The notes: generated from the sequence alone by a model not told the origin. Counted from the stretch's first letter, positions 1 to 8,647 are shown. The stretch: 64,000 nt of DNA from Anaerolineales bacterium (GCA_020634855.1 JACKAU010000017.1:1-64000), one strand, 5' to 3'. Made by a program: numbers and translations.

Positions 1-759
1 AATTGTGCCGCTGAGCGCGTCGCCGGGAGTCGATTCGGCGGAAAAACGCCAGATGGCCAGCGCGATGGGGGCGAAAGCCAGGGCGATGATGACCCCGCCG
101 GCGGCTAACGTCAACCACAGCCGCCACCGGCGTGGATAAGCGACGATTAGCCACAGCCCCAAACCGGGCAGCACAAACCCGGCGTAAAGATGGTGATACA
201 ACCCGGCGATGGCCGCCAGAACGAAGAGAATGAGGAACGATGAACGATGAATGATGAATGATAGTTGATGAGGAGTGAGTGAGGTTGGTGGTGATGGCTT
301 TAGCCATTGGTTTAGCCATTTGAGGAAGGCCCAGATGGATAGCGTGCTGAAGAAGACGGCGGGGGCGTACATGCGGGCTTCTTGGGAGTACCAAATCAAG
401 AAGGGATTGACGGCAATTAAGGCGGCGCTAATTAACGCCACCCGCCGGTTGAACAGCAGCGCCGCCAGGCCGGCAACGACCGGCACCAGCAGGACGCCAT
501 ACAACACCGACAGCGCCCGCACGCCGGCCTCGCTAAAGCCAATCTGGCTGCTCCAGCCTTTCAAGGACAGATAGTAAAGCGGCGGCAGTCGATCCTCAAC
601 CAGCGTAAACCCCACTTCCAGAATGCGCGGGACGCTCTGTTTGGCCCAATACACGCTCACCGCCTCATCAAACCACAGGCTGTGGTAGGTCAGGTGGGTT
701 AGACGCAGCGCCAGGGCTATGAGGATAATGGTTAGCAAAGCCGGTCGATAGTTGCTCAC
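1..759 (-). CDS. GT39/ArnT-like integral membrane glycosyltransferase, partial (3' end outside the window)
   Basis: The reverse strand has one open frame from about 759 to the left edge, so the C-terminal part is missing. The protein begins with a hydrophobic helix (PALLTIILIALALRL). The motif LWFDEAVS follows near residue 33, placed in the first extracytoplasmic loop, where GT-C enzymes of the PMT/ArnT class carry an acidic catalytic residue. SQEARMYA, typical of the second loop of this family, sits near residue 120. Such enzymes move a sugar from a polyprenyl-phosphate donor to a lipid or protein on the outer face of the membrane. The start is uncertain: GTG at 759 is used, GTG at 777 is in frame, and neither has a clear ribosome site. 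After the second helix pair, the residues from QLSFIIH onward are encoded by an ATGA-rich repeat (about 236-266) that also occurs in intergenic DNA. Confidence 0.8.
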   Translation of the reverse strand, partial: MSNYRPALLTIILIALALRLTHLTYHSLWFDEAVSVYWAKQSVPRILEVGFTLVEDRLPPLYYLSLKGWSSQIGFSEAGVRALSVLYGVLLVPVVAGLAALLFNRRVALISAALIAVNPFLIWYSQEARMYAPAVFFSTLSIWAFLKWLNQWLKPSPPTSLTPHQLSFIIHRSSFLILFVLAAIAGLYHHLYAGFVLPGLGLWLIVAYPRRWRLWLTLAAGGVIIALAFAPIALAIWRFSAESTPGDALSGTI

Positions 760-1613
760 AACCGGGCATGCTACCACAGCGCCGATAGCGGAGCAAACCC
801 TTTAGCTACAACCAAGGAAAATAACCTCTAGCCGGGATACCAAAAGGCAGTGTGGGCAAAATTAGACGCCATTTGCGCCGACTATAGCCGTTGGTCGGAA
901 ATTTTGGCCTCTTTTTCGACGCCAAACGAGGCTTTTGAGAAAAATACCCCTCGGTGCGACGCTCACAGGTGGTTGTGCGAACAATTTGTTCCTATATTGA
1001 CGCCGAAAACCGTTATCGTCGCCGTAAAAGCAGCGCCGGCCGGCTTAAAAGTGAGATCGGCGGCAAAAATACAGCGGCGGCGCGGCCGATGGCCCTGCTG
1101 CGAAAAAATAACCCCTTTCGGCGCGGCCAAAAGCCCTTTCTGTCTCAAAAAACCGGTTTTATGATGGCCACGGGGGGTAGATAGAAAAAAAAGACGCTGA
1201 TAGTGGAAATGCAAGACGGCCAACGCAAAAAAAGACGCTGATAGTGGAAATGCAAGACGGCCAACGCAAAAAAAGACGCCGATAGTGGAAATGCAAGACG
1301 GCCAACGCAAAAAAAGACGCCGATAGTGGAAATGCAAGGCGGCCAACGAAAAATTTTGGGCCTATTTGGACGCTGACAAGGGGTTTTTAGAAAATTTTGC
1401 CTCTGTTGCGGCGTCAAAATAGGGTATCATTAGCGATCAACGGTCAACAATCGGCGATCAGCAGTCAGTTTCCAGACAGGTCAGGATCGTCAAGGTTTAC
1501 GTTGACTGACAAAGCAGCGCTTGGTTGCTCCACAATTTGGATGTCCTGAGCCTTGCTATATTGACCAATCTAAGCTACATTGACCAGTAAATCAAAATTA
1601 GGAGACGGGGCGC
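760..1613. other. Long non-coding stretch with repeats
   Basis: No convincing gene is seen in these 850 bases. Open frames here translate to low-complexity repeats. Words such as GACGCC and GGCCAA recur from 860 to 1430, which suggests a decayed, locally amplified repeat. Near 1438-1475 there is a GATCAACGGTCAACAATCGG type run related to the GACCGC-rich elements found elsewhere in the window. The last 60 bases hold a short direct repeat around ATTGACCA before the ribosome site of the next gene. Confidence 0.5.
1185..1350. repeat. 41-bp tandem repeat, four copies
   Basis: Four consecutive copies of a 41-bp unit contain the word GATAGTGGAAATGCAAG. TAGTGG starts at 1201, 1242, 1283 and 1324, so the period is exactly 41. 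Units differ by single substitutions (GACGCTG/GACGCCG, AAGACGG/AAGGCGG). Each begins with an A-tract of 7-8 bases. Apparent proteins in this stretch merely read the repeat. Confidence 0.95.
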
Positions 1614-4460
1614 ATGGAAAATTTAGAAACGCTACAATCTTTGATTGGTGACCTGCGGGCAGCAGGGGATGCTGAATGTGTGCTGGCCTTCCGGGCCGAC
1701 GAGATCGAGCGCTGGCGCTGCGCCGAGGTCGCGGCGGCGGCGGAACAGTTGGCTCGCGGTTTGGTGGCGGCCGGAGTACAGCCGGGCGAGTTCATCCCGC
1801 TGCTGGCCCACAATCGGCCCGAGTGGGTGGTGGCGGTGCTGGCCATTATCGGCGCGGGGGCGGCCGTCTCGCCGCTCGATACCCAGATCACCATGGGGGC
1901 GCTAGAGCGGGTGCTGCACGACAGCGAAGCTCGCTTCATTTTTACGACGACGGAGTACCTGAACCGGCTGGGCCAGATTAACCCTGATTTACGCCCGATC
2001 CTATTCGATGTTGAGCCGGACGATGACCGGAGTTGGCACACCCTGCGCGACCACAGCGATACACCCCTGCCCCGCGTTGGTCTCGACGATCCGGCGGCGC
2101 TTTTTTATACGTCCGGGACAACCGGCGTTCCCAAAGGCGTCACGCTCACTCACCACAACCTGCTCTTTCAGCTTAAGGCCATCGAGGCGACTAACCTGGT
2201 TCAGCCCACGGATCGGGCGCTGCTGCCGCTGCCGATGTACCATGTTTACCCCTTTACCATCGGCACCCTGACGCCGCTAACCTTGCGGGTGCCGATCATA
2301 CTACCCCACGCCCTGACCGGCCCCCAAATCATTCGGGCCTTGCGTGAGGGCGAGGTGACGATCATCATCGGCGTGCCGCGCGTCTATCGGGCGATTTATG
2401 ACGGCATCGAGGCCCAGATCGCCGGGCGCGGCAAAATCGCGGCGACGCTGTTCAACGGCGTTTTGAATGCGAGCAACGGCCTGCATCGCCGGGTGGGCTG
2501 GCGCGTCGGCCAGAAACTATTTTCCCCGCTGCGAGCCGTGGCCGGTCCCCATTTGCGCCTGCTGACCTCCGGCGGATCGGCGTTGGCCCCGGACCTGGCC
2601 TGGAAGCTACAAGGGTTGGGTTGGGATATCGGTATTGGGTACGGATTGACCGAAACTTCGCCTATCTTGACCATGAATCTGCCCAACGATGAGATTCCCC
2701 GGCTGGGGAGTGTTGGCCCGCCGCTGACCGGCATCGAGATCCGGATCGATGAGACGGTTCAAGCCGAAGGGGAGACGCCGGATCGCAATAACGGCGATGG
2801 CCCGGTCGAGGGGGAAATTTTGGCGCGGGGGCCAAGTGTCTTCACCGGCTATCGCAACCTGCCCGACGAAACGGCCCACGCCTTTACCGAGGATGGCTGG
2901 TTTAGGACGGGCGACCTGGGCTATTTCGATGAAGCCGGTTATCTGTACATCAGTGGGCGAGCCTCGACGTTGATTGTGCTGGAAGGCGGTAAGAAGATTC
3001 AGCCGGAGCCGTTGGAGGAGGTCTACCAGCAGCACCAATTTATCCGGGAGATTGGCATTCTGTACGAGGATAATCAACTGGTCGCGCTGATTGTGCCGGA
3101 AATGGCGGAGGTCAACCAGCACCGCAACGGCGATGTTGAACAAGCCATCCGCGAGGCGGTCACCGAGCGCTCGCAGGCGGTGGCCTCATACCAGCGATTG
3201 ACCGATTATGCCACCACCACCGAGGCGATTCCCCGTACCAACCTGGGCAAAATCCGGCGGCACTTGCTGGCCAAAAATTATGAATTAGCCCAACAGGGCA
3301 TCCAGGCCGAAACTCAGGCGACCGGGCCGCTGCCCATCGAGGATATGTCGGAGCGGGATCAGGCGTTGCTGGCCCAGCCGGGGGTGCGGCAAGTGTGGGA
3401 TTGGCTGGCCGGCCGCTATGCCGATAAGTCGCTGACGCCGGATACCAGCCCGCAGCTCGATCTGGGCATCGACTCGTTGGAGTGGTTGACGCTGACGCTG
3501 CAAGTCAATAATTTGACCGGCGTTGAGTTGAGCGATGAGGCTATCGGGGAGATCGGCACGGTGCGGGATTTGCTGCAAGCCATTCAGTCCGCTACCGAGG
3601 ATGAACCGGCCGGCGCTTCGCTATCGTTAGCGGAGGCCGAGGCGATGTTGACCGACGAGCAGAAAAAATGGCTGAGGCCCTTGAACTCGGTTCAGCAAGG
3701 AGCGGCAACCGGAATGTTTATCTTGCTTAAAGGGTTAGCCCGGCTCTTGTTCCGGCTTGAAGCCCACGGGCTTGAAAATCTCCCTCGTGATGGGAATTTT
3801 GTGTTGACGCCTAACCATTCCAGCATGCTCGATGCGCCGATGGTGGCCGCGGCTTTGCCTCTTGAGCAACTGCGGCGTACCACTTGGATTGGCGGCCAGG
3901 ATGTGATGCTCCAAAATCCGCTGATGCGATTGGTCAGCCGGTTAGCCCAAGTGCTGCCTATCGACCGTTTTGTGAGCGGAACAGGGGTGCGGGAGATGGC
4001 GTTGGCCGTGGCCTCGCTGCGGCAGGATAATAATTTAGTCTGGTTTCCCGAAGGGCGGTTGTCTCGGACCGGTAAGATGCTGCCGTTCCGGGAGGGCATC
4101 GGCATGGTGGTGGAGCAGGCCTCGACGCCGATTGTGCCGGTTTATATTCAGGGTACGCGTGACGCCATGCCGCCGGATCAGGCCCTGCCCAGCTTGAAGC
4201 CGATCAGCGTCACCTTTGGCCCGCCCTGTGATCCCAATGAATTGGCCGCCCAAGGTGAGGGCGAGTTAACCGCCACCCGCTTGGTGAGCGCCCTCCAGAC
4301 GCAGGTTGCCGCGCTGATGGAACAGCCGCAGCACACGCAGCCTCGCCACCTTACCAAAGGGATGGTTCTGGCCCCTATCGCGCTGGTCGGGGTGGCGTTC
4401 GCCGCAATGGCCGGACTAATTTGGTGGCTGCTGAAAGGTGGCGGGCGGCGTAATAGTTAG
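1614..4460 (+). CDS. Fusion protein: acyl-adenylate ligase, acyl carrier domain and PlsC acyltransferase
   Basis: This is a 948-residue three-domain protein. The ANL ligase (about 1-550) has the ATP loop YTSGTTGVPKG near 165, GYGLTETSP near 341, and TNLGKIRRHL with the catalytic lysine near 545. A carrier domain follows (LGIDSLEW near 617; the serine would carry phosphopantetheine). A PlsC domain then has NHSSMLDAP (HX4D) near 732 and PEGRLSRTG near 811. A hydrophobic C-terminal helix (about 916-938) anchors it in the membrane. Inferred role: activate a fatty acid, load it on the built-in carrier and acylate a (lyso)phospholipid, a one-chain analogue of Aas-type acyl recycling. AGGAGA lies 10 bases before ATG. 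The stop codon lies inside the left target-site duplication of a MITE. Confidence 0.9.
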   Translation: MENLETLQSLIGDLRAAGDAECVLAFRADEIERWRCAEVAAAAEQLARGLVAAGVQPGEFIPLLAHNRPEWVVAVLAIIGAGAAVSPLDTQITMGALERVLHDSEARFIFTTTEYLNRLGQINPDLRPILFDVEPDDDRSWHTLRDHSDTPLPRVGLDDPAALFYTSGTTGVPKGVTLTHHNLLFQLKAIEATNLVQPTDRALLPLPMYHVYPFTIGTLTPLTLRVPIILPHALTGPQIIRALREGEVTIIIGVPRVYRAIYDGIEAQIAGRGKIAATLFNGVLNASNGLHRRVGWRVGQKLFSPLRAVAGPHLRLLTSGGSALAPDLAWKLQGLGWDIGIGYGLTETSPILTMNLPNDEIPRLGSVGPPLTGIEIRIDETVQAEGETPDRNNGDGPVEGEILARGPSVFTGYRNLPDETAHAFTEDGWFRTGDLGYFDEAGYLYISGRASTLIVLEGGKKIQPEPLEEVYQQHQFIREIGILYEDNQLVALIVPEMAEVNQHRNGDVEQAIREAVTERSQAVASYQRLTDYATTTEAIPRTNLGKIRRHLLAKNYELAQQGIQAETQATGPLPIEDMSERDQALLAQPGVRQVWDWLAGRYADKSLTPDTSPQLDLGIDSLEWLTLTLQVNNLTGVELSDEAIGEIGTVRDLLQAIQSATEDEPAGASLSLAEAEAMLTDEQKKWLRPLNSVQQGAATGMFILLKGLARLLFRLEAHGLENLPRDGNFVLTPNHSSMLDAPMVAAALPLEQLRRTTWIGGQDVMLQNPLMRLVSRLAQVLPIDRFVSGTGVREMALAVASLRQDNNLVWFPEGRLSRTGKMLPFREGIGMVVEQASTPIVPVYIQGTRDAMPPDQALPSLKPISVTFGPPCDPNELAAQGEGELTATRLVSALQTQVAALMEQPQHTQPRHLTKGMVLAPIALVGVAFAAMAGLIWWLLKGGGRRNS

Positions 4461-4463
4461 ATT

Positions 4464-4688
4464 TTGCTAACGGACACAACTTCAGCTTGACTGATATGGG
4501 CCTTCAAAATTGCTGTTAAACCGATAGACCGCTGCTTGCCGACCGCTGACCGCCGAAAACCCGGCGCGCTTGTTAAAGTTCAGCCGTCACCGGTCGGCGG
4601 TCTACCGTCTGTGGTCTGCGGTCCGGTGGCCAAACGGCGGCTTCGTAGGCTAATTCCCGGTCAAATTCAAAGGGTGTCCGTTAGCGAG
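4464..4688. mobile_element. 225-bp MITE with terminal inverted repeats and 10-bp target-site duplication
   Basis: The element starts TTGCTAACGGACAC and ends GTGTCCGTTAGCGAG, so the ends are inverted repeats. The flanks carry the same ten bases, TAGTTAGATT, at 4454-4463 and 4689-4698. The inside has GACCGC/GGTCGGCGGTC arms that can fold into a long stem. It encodes nothing. A second copy with identical end structure lies at 35282-35480. No transposase that would recognise these ends is in the window. Confidence 0.92.
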
Positions 4689-4704
4689 TAGTTAGATTTA
4701 GGTT

Positions 4705-5376
4705 ATGGATGTGTTGGCTTTTCCTCTTTCTTTATGGCAGCCACCTGAACCGGTGTCGCTGTGGGAAATTGTGATAGCGTTCTTTAACAGCAACGTGCAA
4801 GCCTTTACCGTGGCGTTAGAAAGTCCTAATCGAAATCTCTTGGTGCTGCAAATTGTGGCTTTGGCCGGCTTTTCGGAAGCTATCGGACAGTGTGTGGCGC
4901 TGTTTGCCAATCGAGTCAGTCCCCTGCGGTTCGTCATGAGTTTGGGGGTCTCGGTCGTCTTCTTTATCTTGGGGTATCTGGTTTGGGTCGTTTCGTTGTG
5001 GTTGGTGGCCGATTGGATTTTCAATCGACACGTGTCGTTATGGCTGGCCGGCGCGGCGGTGGGCTTGAGTTATATTCCGCTGATTTTTAGTTTTCTGGCG
5101 TTGATGCCGTATTTTGGCTATCCAGTGTTGCGCCTATTGAATGTGTGGGCGGCGGTCGCGCTGGTTAATATCCTCCGCTTTTCGTTTGAGTTTGAGGTCT
5201 GGCAGGCCGTGCTGTGCGCCGCGATTGGATTAGGGATTATTTTTGCCCTGCGGTTAACTATCGGCAAACCGGTTTTGTGGTTAATGCGCAGGTTGCGCAA
5301 CGCGGCGGCGGGTAAGCCATTGCAGCTTGATCTGGCCAAGATATTTTACTCAAATGAAGCTAACGACGAGGAATAG
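4705..5376 (+). CDS. Multi-spanning membrane protein of unknown function
   Basis: This 223-residue protein has about five hydrophobic helices (near 25-60, 78-105, 110-135, 138-155 and 168-185) and a charged C-terminus. The arrangement is reminiscent of Yip1-type membrane proteins, but no diagnostic motif is visible. Before the MITE insertion its ATG would have followed the stop of the acyl ligase fusion by about nine bases, so it was probably translationally linked to it. It is followed after 11 bases by the hydrolase gene. Function is unknown; the neighbours suggest a membrane-lipid role. Confidence 0.75.
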   Translation: MDVLAFPLSLWQPPEPVSLWEIVIAFFNSNVQAFTVALESPNRNLLVLQIVALAGFSEAIGQCVALFANRVSPLRFVMSLGVSVVFFILGYLVWVVSLWLVADWIFNRHVSLWLAGAAVGLSYIPLIFSFLALMPYFGYPVLRLLNVWAAVALVNILRFSFEFEVWQAVLCAAIGLGIIFALRLTIGKPVLWLMRRLRNAAAGKPLQLDLAKIFYSNEANDEE

Positions 5377-5387
5377 GGGCGGCAGCG

Positions 5388-6332
5388 GTGTTAAGCTTAG
5401 ATCCGATCTATACAATTCTGTTGATTATCCTCCTCTGGTTTTTGCTGTCGGCGATATCGGCGCCGTTTGAGGCGCTCGGTTGGTGGGCCGGTTGGTATGG
5501 CGGGGAGGTCGAGCCAACAGTCGATACGCCGTCCGCGCCGGTTCGCCGGTCTCCAGCACTCAACGTTAGCCACTACATTGTCTTCTTAACCGGTATTGCC
5601 GGCGCCGAACAAGAGGTTTACCTGCCCCGCGAAAAAGAGTTTCTCAGACGGGTAGCCGATAAGGTCACCGGGGCGGTTATCGTCGATGACATCTTTCCCT
5701 ACTCGGTGATCAATCGAGCCTTGACCCACCAGCGCTTTTTTGCCTGGTTTTGGCGTTACACCGTCCGGCGCAAAGAACGCGGCGGTTGGGGCGGCTTCCT
5801 CATCAACTTCCGCAATCTGTTTCAAGTGGCGGTTTCGGCCGACTTTCGCTACGGACCGATGTATAATCAGGGCAGTACGGCCTTGATTCTCAGAAGCTTG
5901 AAACGGTACGGCTACGTGGTGGGGAGCGGCATCCCGGTGGTGCTGATCGGTTACAGCGGCGGCGGACAGATTGCGCTCGGCTCGGCCACTTACCTCAAAC
6001 GCCAATTAAAAGCTCCGATCTATGTGATTGGTTTGGGCGGGGTGATGTGTTCTGATGTGGGGTTAGAGCATATCGAGCATCTGTACTACATTCGCGGCCG
6101 GCGCGATACGGTTCATCTCATCGGCCCAATCTTCTTTCCCGGCCGCTGGCCGATGATGTCCGGCTCCTATTGGAACCAGGCCAAGGCCAACGGCAAAATC
6201 ACGGTCATCGATATGGGCCAGATGCGCCACAACGGGCCTGGCGGCTATCTGGATGACGACAGCTTCACGGAGAACGGGCAAAGCTACCTTGATACCACCG
6301 TGGCGACGATTGGTGGAATTCTGGGAGTTTGA
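5388..6332 (+). CDS. Membrane-anchored alpha/beta hydrolase-like protein
   Basis: The protein has 314 residues. An N-terminal hydrophobic helix (IYTILLIILLWFLLSAI) is followed by a soluble domain containing VVLIGYSGGGQ near 183-193, the GXSXG nucleophile elbow with serine near 189. MRHNGPGGYLDD near the C-terminus could supply the catalytic histidine. It starts with GTG 11 bases after the membrane protein gene, so the two are probably co-transcribed. A lipase or esterase activity on membrane lipids fits the upstream acyltransferase fusion, but the substrate is unknown. A terminator-like hairpin follows. Confidence 0.75.
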   Translation: MLSLDPIYTILLIILLWFLLSAISAPFEALGWWAGWYGGEVEPTVDTPSAPVRRSPALNVSHYIVFLTGIAGAEQEVYLPREKEFLRRVADKVTGAVIVDDIFPYSVINRALTHQRFFAWFWRYTVRRKERGGWGGFLINFRNLFQVAVSADFRYGPMYNQGSTALILRSLKRYGYVVGSGIPVVLIGYSGGGQIALGSATYLKRQLKAPIYVIGLGGVMCSDVGLEHIEHLYYIRGRRDTVHLIGPIFFPGRWPMMSGSYWNQAKANGKITVIDMGQMRHNGPGGYLDDDSFTENGQSYLDTTVATIGGILGV

Positions 6333-6355
6333 CCGTAGATTTGTTGGAATAAAAA

Positions 6356-6385
6356 ACGCTACGGAGATTGCTTTCTCGTAGCGTG
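6356..6385. terminator. Bidirectional terminator-like hairpin
   Basis: ACGCTACG-GAGA pairs with TCTCGTAGCGT around a short loop, with an A-run on one side and a T-rich tract on the other. It sits between the converging hydrolase gene and the small reverse-strand gene. Confidence 0.7.
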
Positions 6386-6417
6386 TTGTTGCTATGTTAG
6401 GTTGTAGCTAAAATCTT

Positions 6418-6621
6418 CTAAACGGCGGCTTGCTGCGCTCCAAATGACGCTGCCAAATTTTTCAGCGACTCCGGATCGACGTCGGCCAGCGCATCGAGCA
6501 GATCGACCGTCGGTTCAATATTAGCCTCTTTCAGGGCTTTCTCCGGGTTTTCCGCCAGAGACTGGGCGAACCCTTCTTCGGTGAGAATTTTGCCAATTAA
6601 AAGCTGTAAATCAGCGCTCAT
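6418..6621 (-). CDS. Small protein resembling a RiPP leader (Franean1_4349/NHLP-like), 67 aa
   Basis: Starting at ATG 6621, which follows AGAGG, the product begins MSADLQLLIGKILTEEGF and continues ENPEKALKEANIEPTVDLL. This pattern (LIGK-L-TEEGFAQ-L-NPE-AL-EA-I-PT) resembles the leader part of orphan RiPP precursors. The tail NLAASFGAQQAAV has no cysteine and few modifiable residues, so a classical thio- or lanthi-core is unlikely. An upstream ATG at 6684 would add 21 residues but lacks a ribosome site. It lies 245 bases downstream of, and on the same strand as, the HExxH/cNMP gene. No maturase or exporter is adjacent. It may be a non-RiPP helper of the same fold. Confidence 0.65.
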   Translation of the reverse strand: MSADLQLLIGKILTEEGFAQSLAENPEKALKEANIEPTVDLLDALADVDPESLKNLAASFGAQQAAV

Positions 6622-6765
6622 GTTTGTTAACCTCTTTCTCGTTCTCGGGGAATGAAATAATTCGTTAGAAAGATGGTAACACACTCAACAGGGCAAAACA
6701 ATGTGACTTTTGTCCCTCTCCACGTCTGGAAAAATTAGACGGTTTTTGCATTTGGGGCCAGGAAA

Positions 6766-6840
6766 TTAGACAAGATTTACACGATTTACAGGATTAAAAT
6801 AATATTTAATCATCTTGTAAATCTTGTTAATTCTGTCTAA
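6766..6840. repeat. Inverted-repeat element of the AAGATTTACA type
   Basis: TTAGACAAGATTTAC at the left and its near complement GTAAATCTTGTTAATTCTGTCTAA at the right enclose an AT-rich loop. A second member is at 9598-9676. It lies between two reverse-strand genes and could act as a terminator or a mobile hairpin. Confidence 0.75.
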
Positions 6841-6866
6841 AAGCTCTCAAACTCCGTAACACCAAC

Positions 6867-8540
6867 TTATACGGTTTCATTATGGGTTGTGTTGTATACG
6901 GCGGCCAAACGTTTAGCCAGCACGCCGGCCATTTGCATCAAGATGGGGGGATGGTCGTAGGCCAGTAATTGCAGATCGGCGTCGGTTAGCACGTAACATT
7001 TCGACGGCTCGACGGCGCGAACGGTGGCGTAGCGCGGATCCTCGGTGAAAAAAGCGATCTCGCCGAAGATTTCGTTGGGATGGATTTCGCCGACTTTGGT
7101 AGGCTGCCCGGCCTGATCAATCAAAACTTCCAACTTGCCTTCAATTAAGATGTACACATCATCGTTGCGTTCATTTTGCCAGATGACCGGCTCGCCGGGG
7201 GCCAGGCGCACCAGCGAGAAGCATGCAATCAGTTTGAGCAGCACTTCGACCGGCAGGCCGCGATAAATATCGGTTCGGTCGAGCAAGGCCAGCCGGTGCA
7301 GCGTATTGGTCGCGGCTTCGTCCGCTGCGCCGTTAACCACGTGCGCCCACAGGCGGCGATCCGTTTCCGCCGGCAAATGATCGGCCGGCGATAGGTCCGG
7401 CTCAAGGTGATCGGCGATAAGATGGGGAAAGAGATGGCGTAGTTTGGCCGGGGCGAGTTGGGCAATATAATCGAGGGTATCGGTGGCGTCACTGCTCCAA
7501 TTCTCCAAAATGAGTTTGACCTCCCGTTTGAGCCGGTCATTGTGGGCGGCCATTGTCAGTTCGACTGACTGCATCTTAGCCAGCAGCAGTGACCGATATC
7601 GTTTGTAAAAGTAACGCCCGGCCGTCTCCGAGCGAGGTTGGCTGAGTTGGGAGGCTTTGAAACAAGCCTGGATAGCCTTTTCATCGGGTGCTTCGGTGTA
7701 CGGTTCAGGTGGGGGCAGCAACTCAAATTTGAAATTGAGGTAGTTGCGGGCAAACTCATCGACATATTCGGTCTCGCGGCTGGTTAGATCGAGGTACAGC
7801 CAGCCGACGTGATAGTAAATGTATTTGATCTGGTCTGAAGTGTATTCGTGATCAATCGACTCGATCAAATCGCCGCGCTGCGTGAGCCGCTGCTCGACTT
7901 CGTCGGACAGGTGGCCGCTGCCTTTCAGAAATTCTTCCGACTCGACCCCCAGCGCTGTTTGCAGCAGTTCGATGTTTTCAAAATCGGCCACGCCGACCTG
8001 GCCCGACACGTTGAGCGCGTGCAGCACACTGTAGTAGGAATCAACCGCGATATTCTTGGCCTCCATTTTGGCCGCCAGCGTCTCGATGGCCCGGCGCAGA
8101 AACGATTTGGCGAACGCTTTCTCCTCCGGCGAGAGGCGATGCTTGACCACCGCGACCGACAGCTTGTTGGCAATCTGCTCTTCTTGCCAGGGGCTGTCGC
8201 CAAATAGGCCGTAGCGATGCCGGTAATGGTGGGCCAATTCGTGGGCGATGATGTGTGATAGAAAAAGGCCCAAAAAGCGAAACAGGTCCTCGTCACTGTC
8301 GCAGCCCAGCAGCGACCGCAGAAACAGTGCTTGTAGTTTGCCCACCGGCCGGCTAAAATCCGGCACTGACAGGTATATATGCCGATCCTCTAAACTGTAG
8401 TAACACAACACCCCGTTGCCCTGCCGCAGTTCAATCCCCGGATCGGCCTCTAACCCGTAGGCCGCAAATTCCCGCAAAAACCGATCAAAACATGTCTGCC
8501 CCAGAGCAAACAGATCAACCACATTTTCCTGCTGACTCAT
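6867..8540 (-). CDS. HExxH zinc-protease-like domain fused to a cyclic-nucleotide-binding domain
   Basis: The protein has 557 residues. Near 94-107 it has HIIAHELAHHYRHR, an HExxH zinc site within a predicted helix. A later acidic ligand may lie in WQEEQIANKL, as in M48-like and related gluzincins. The middle (about 130-430) is mostly helical. The C-terminal 110 residues form a CNMP/CAP_ED domain: GEPVIWQNERNDDVYILIEG, then a GEIHPNEIFGEIAFF phosphate-binding cassette and RYATVRA. There is no DNA-binding domain, so this is not a Crp regulator. Inferred: a cytoplasmic metallopeptidase controlled by a cyclic nucleotide, or by a domain that has lost ligand binding. The ribosome site GGAGCATAGG precedes ATG. 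The substrate is unknown; the small protein downstream is a possible partner. Confidence 0.78.
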   Translation of the reverse strand: MSQQENVVDLFALGQTCFDRFLREFAAYGLEADPGIELRQGNGVLCYYSLEDRHIYLSVPDFSRPVGKLQALFLRSLLGCDSDEDLFRFLGLFLSHIIAHELAHHYRHRYGLFGDSPWQEEQIANKLSVAVVKHRLSPEEKAFAKSFLRRAIETLAAKMEAKNIAVDSYYSVLHALNVSGQVGVADFENIELLQTALGVESEEFLKGSGHLSDEVEQRLTQRGDLIESIDHEYTSDQIKYIYYHVGWLYLDLTSRETEYVDEFARNYLNFKFELLPPPEPYTEAPDEKAIQACFKASQLSQPRSETAGRYFYKRYRSLLLAKMQSVELTMAAHNDRLKREVKLILENWSSDATDTLDYIAQLAPAKLRHLFPHLIADHLEPDLSPADHLPAETDRRLWAHVVNGAADEAATNTLHRLALLDRTDIYRGLPVEVLLKLIACFSLVRLAPGEPVIWQNERNDDVYILIEGKLEVLIDQAGQPTKVGEIHPNEIFGEIAFFTEDPRYATVRAVEPSKCYVLTDADLQLLAYDHPPILMQMAGVLAKRLAAVYNTTHNETV

Positions 8541-8579
8541 CCTATGCTCCTAACGCCCTCCCTCAACTCTCCCCAGCCT

Positions 8580-8627
8580 GGAGCGACAAAGCTCTGCTTT
8601 GTCTGTCAAAGTAAACTTTGACGCTCC
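8580..8627. repeat. Cross-shaped hairpin repeat, copy 1
   Basis: GGAGCG at the left pairs with CGCTCC at the right. Inside are two smaller palindromes, GACAAAGC/GCTTTGTC and TCAAAG/CTTTGA, so the element can fold as a three-way or cruciform structure. Related copies are at 30818-30873 and 40877-40933. Confidence 0.85.
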
Positions 8628-8647
8628 AAATTTTAATCTTCAAGAGG

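Noticed and set aside
963..1417. Reverse-strand open frames with repeated HFHYRRLF/CISTIGVFF words
   Set aside because: They are readings of the 41-bp tandem repeat in different frames, with no ribosome site and no protein character.
6418..6684. Longer 88-residue form of the leader-like gene
   Set aside because: The first 21 codons have no ribosome site, while AGAGG stands correctly before ATG 6621.
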